This document shows, piece after piece, positions 6,433 through 6,933 of a stretch of DNA of 6,933 nt (the stretch's first letter is position 1; each line of letters begins with the position of its first letter). The notes beneath the pieces were generated by a model, which saw only the letters and a program-made list of their open reading frames with translations, did no database searches and was not told the DNA's origin. The stretch is from assembly GCA_022564695.1 (NCBI GenBank), contig JADFKX010000107.1, forward strand, positions 1 through 6,933. The letters are read 5' to 3'. This DNA is from Chloroflexota bacterium (GTDB lineage Bacteria > Chloroflexota > Dehalococcoidia > SM23-28-2 > RBG-16-64-32). A program made the translations under genes and the position numbers.

Positions 6433-6827
6433 GCCGCGGCGTGCTGCTGTTCACGATCACTGCCATTGCCGTCCTGTTTGCTTGCGGAGGGGAGGGCATC
6501 GATGCGCCAGCGCCGGATACTCGCGCGGTGGAGGGCAGCCATGGCTGGCGGCTGGCCGTGCCGTCGGCACCGGTCACGCCCGGGGATGAAGTGAAGATAT
6601 GGTTCAACGGCTCGGCATTAGAGCTTGGGCCGCGTGTCCGCATCAGGCTTGAGGTTAGGACTCCGGACCGCAATTCGGTCTGCTGCGGGAACGTCAACCT
6701 TGGTGGGCCCGGTTGGACGTCGCTGCCGTTGAGGCACACCGGCATGGTCGGCCGGTATACGGTGGCGATCCGAGATAGCGAAACCGGAGAGACGTTTGTG
6801 GAGGCGGACTTTCTGGTGGCGGAATGA
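6429..6827 (+). CDS. Small predicted lipoprotein with a beta-rich domain, unknown function
   Basis: I do not recognise a named family. The ATG at 6429 gives 132 residues that open with a lipoprotein signal peptide: MSRG, a hydrophobic stretch VLLFTITAIAVLFA (5-18), and a lipobox LFAC with the lipidated Cys at 19. A GTG at 6399 would add ten residues that weaken the signal, so 6429 is preferred. After a short flexible linker (20-38, Gly/Asp/Pro/Ala), residues ~40-132 alternate hydrophobic and polar residues in short strands. The last part, GRYTVAIRDSETGETFVEADFLV, resembles the final strands of an immunoglobulin-like or fibronectin-like beta-sandwich. C85 and C86 are adjacent in the middle. 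It should be anchored on the outer face of the cell membrane. It is transcribed away from rsmI with no partner gene visible. The coding call rests on the clean signal peptide and amphipathic strands. Confidence 0.7.
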   Translation: MSRGVLLFTITAIAVLFACGGEGIDAPAPDTRAVEGSHGWRLAVPSAPVTPGDEVKIWFNGSALELGPRVRIRLEVRTPDRNSVCCGNVNLGGPGWTSLPLRHTGMVGRYTVAIRDSETGETFVEADFLVAE

Positions 6828-6831
6828 GCGC

Positions 6832-6901
6832 GCCTAATGGCCTCGGACAGGAGCGTCGCGCTAGCGATGAGGGAAATGATAAAACTCCCTCACCATTAGG
6901 C
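6832..6901 (+). repeat. Nested inverted repeats that can fold as a ~70-base cloverleaf-like structure
   Basis: Five bases after the lipoprotein stop, GCCTAATGG (6832-6840) is perfectly inverted as CCATTAGGC (6893-6901). Inside it, TGAGGGA (6868-6874) pairs with TCCCTCA (6886-6892) around an 11-base loop, and that stem abuts the outer one with no gap on the right side. Also possible are TCGC/GCGA (6856-6859 with 6864-6867, loop GCTA) directly adjoining, and a weak CTC/GAG (6842-6844 with 6851-6853). Together these make a multi-branch fold. There is no following T-run, so it is not a typical intrinsic terminator; it may still act as an mRNA 3' structure. The remaining sequence to 6933 shows only a small GCCG-gata-CGGC stem and a repeated CCGTTG. 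Confidence 0.5.
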
Positions 6902-6933
6902 CCAAAAACCGTTGACGCCGGATACGGCCGTTG

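Noticed and set aside
6868..6892. Intrinsic terminator for the lipoprotein gene
   Set aside because: The TGAGGGA/TCCCTCA stem is followed by CCATTAGG with no T-run on either strand, so it does not meet the usual pattern.
6832..6901. tRNA gene or integron attC site
   Set aside because: Stem lengths and the missing T-loop consensus exclude a normal tRNA. The outer boxes GCCTAAT/ATTAGGC resemble attC boxes, but the required AAC/GTT triplet is changed, the inner stems are asymmetric, and there is no integrase or second site in the window.
1..6933. CRISPR array, insertion sequence, phage or defence genes
   Set aside because: No regularly spaced repeats, transposase or nuclease-type defence frames were seen; every long supported frame is a core housekeeping gene apart from the zinc ribbons and the lipoprotein.

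Overview
The window is a GC-rich bacterial chromosomal segment with almost no non-coding space and no sign of mobile DNA. The protein families are bacterial housekeeping ones. The methionyl-tRNA synthetase resembles forms I associate with Chloroflexota (Dehalococcoidia-like lineages): several cysteine pairs, a K-x-S-T-S loop and no C-terminal tRNA-binding domain. The run rsmI-metG-tatD-polyprenyl synthase also fits that group. This placement is from memory of family features and is only moderately secure.

Left part (1-1856, + strand): the 3' end of recR, then recO and two consecutive FmdB-type zinc-ribbon genes. Spacings are 1, 3 and 2 bases, so this is clearly one transcription unit. RecR and RecO act together, loading RecA on gapped DNA. 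The two zinc-ribbon genes look like an old tandem duplication of unknown function.

Middle part (1915-6284, - strand): read in transcription order, rsmI (16S rRNA 2'-O-methyltransferase), metG, a TatD-family metal-dependent hydrolase/DNase, and a long-chain polyprenyl diphosphate synthase. Spacings are 64 bases, 2 bases and a 4-base GTGA overlap. rsmI and metG each have a -10-like hexamer (TATAAT and TACAAT) only 9 and 13 bases before the ATG and no Shine-Dalgarno sequence, which suggests leaderless or near-leaderless mRNAs. This unit converges on the recR unit across a 58-base gap that holds a 12-base palindrome but no classic terminator.

Right part (6285-6933): a 144-base intergenic region separates rsmI from a small + strand lipoprotein gene of unknown function. 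Two very short ORFs lead into that gene, the second joined to it by an ATGA overlap. After the gene, a 70-base block of nested inverted repeats could fold into a cloverleaf-like shape and is not a recognisable tRNA or terminator.

Most of the window is ordinary core genome. The points worth a second look are the HTGQ form of the methionyl-tRNA synthetase HIGH motif, the leaderless promoters, the tandem zinc ribbons, the short-ORF chain, and the folded block at the right end.
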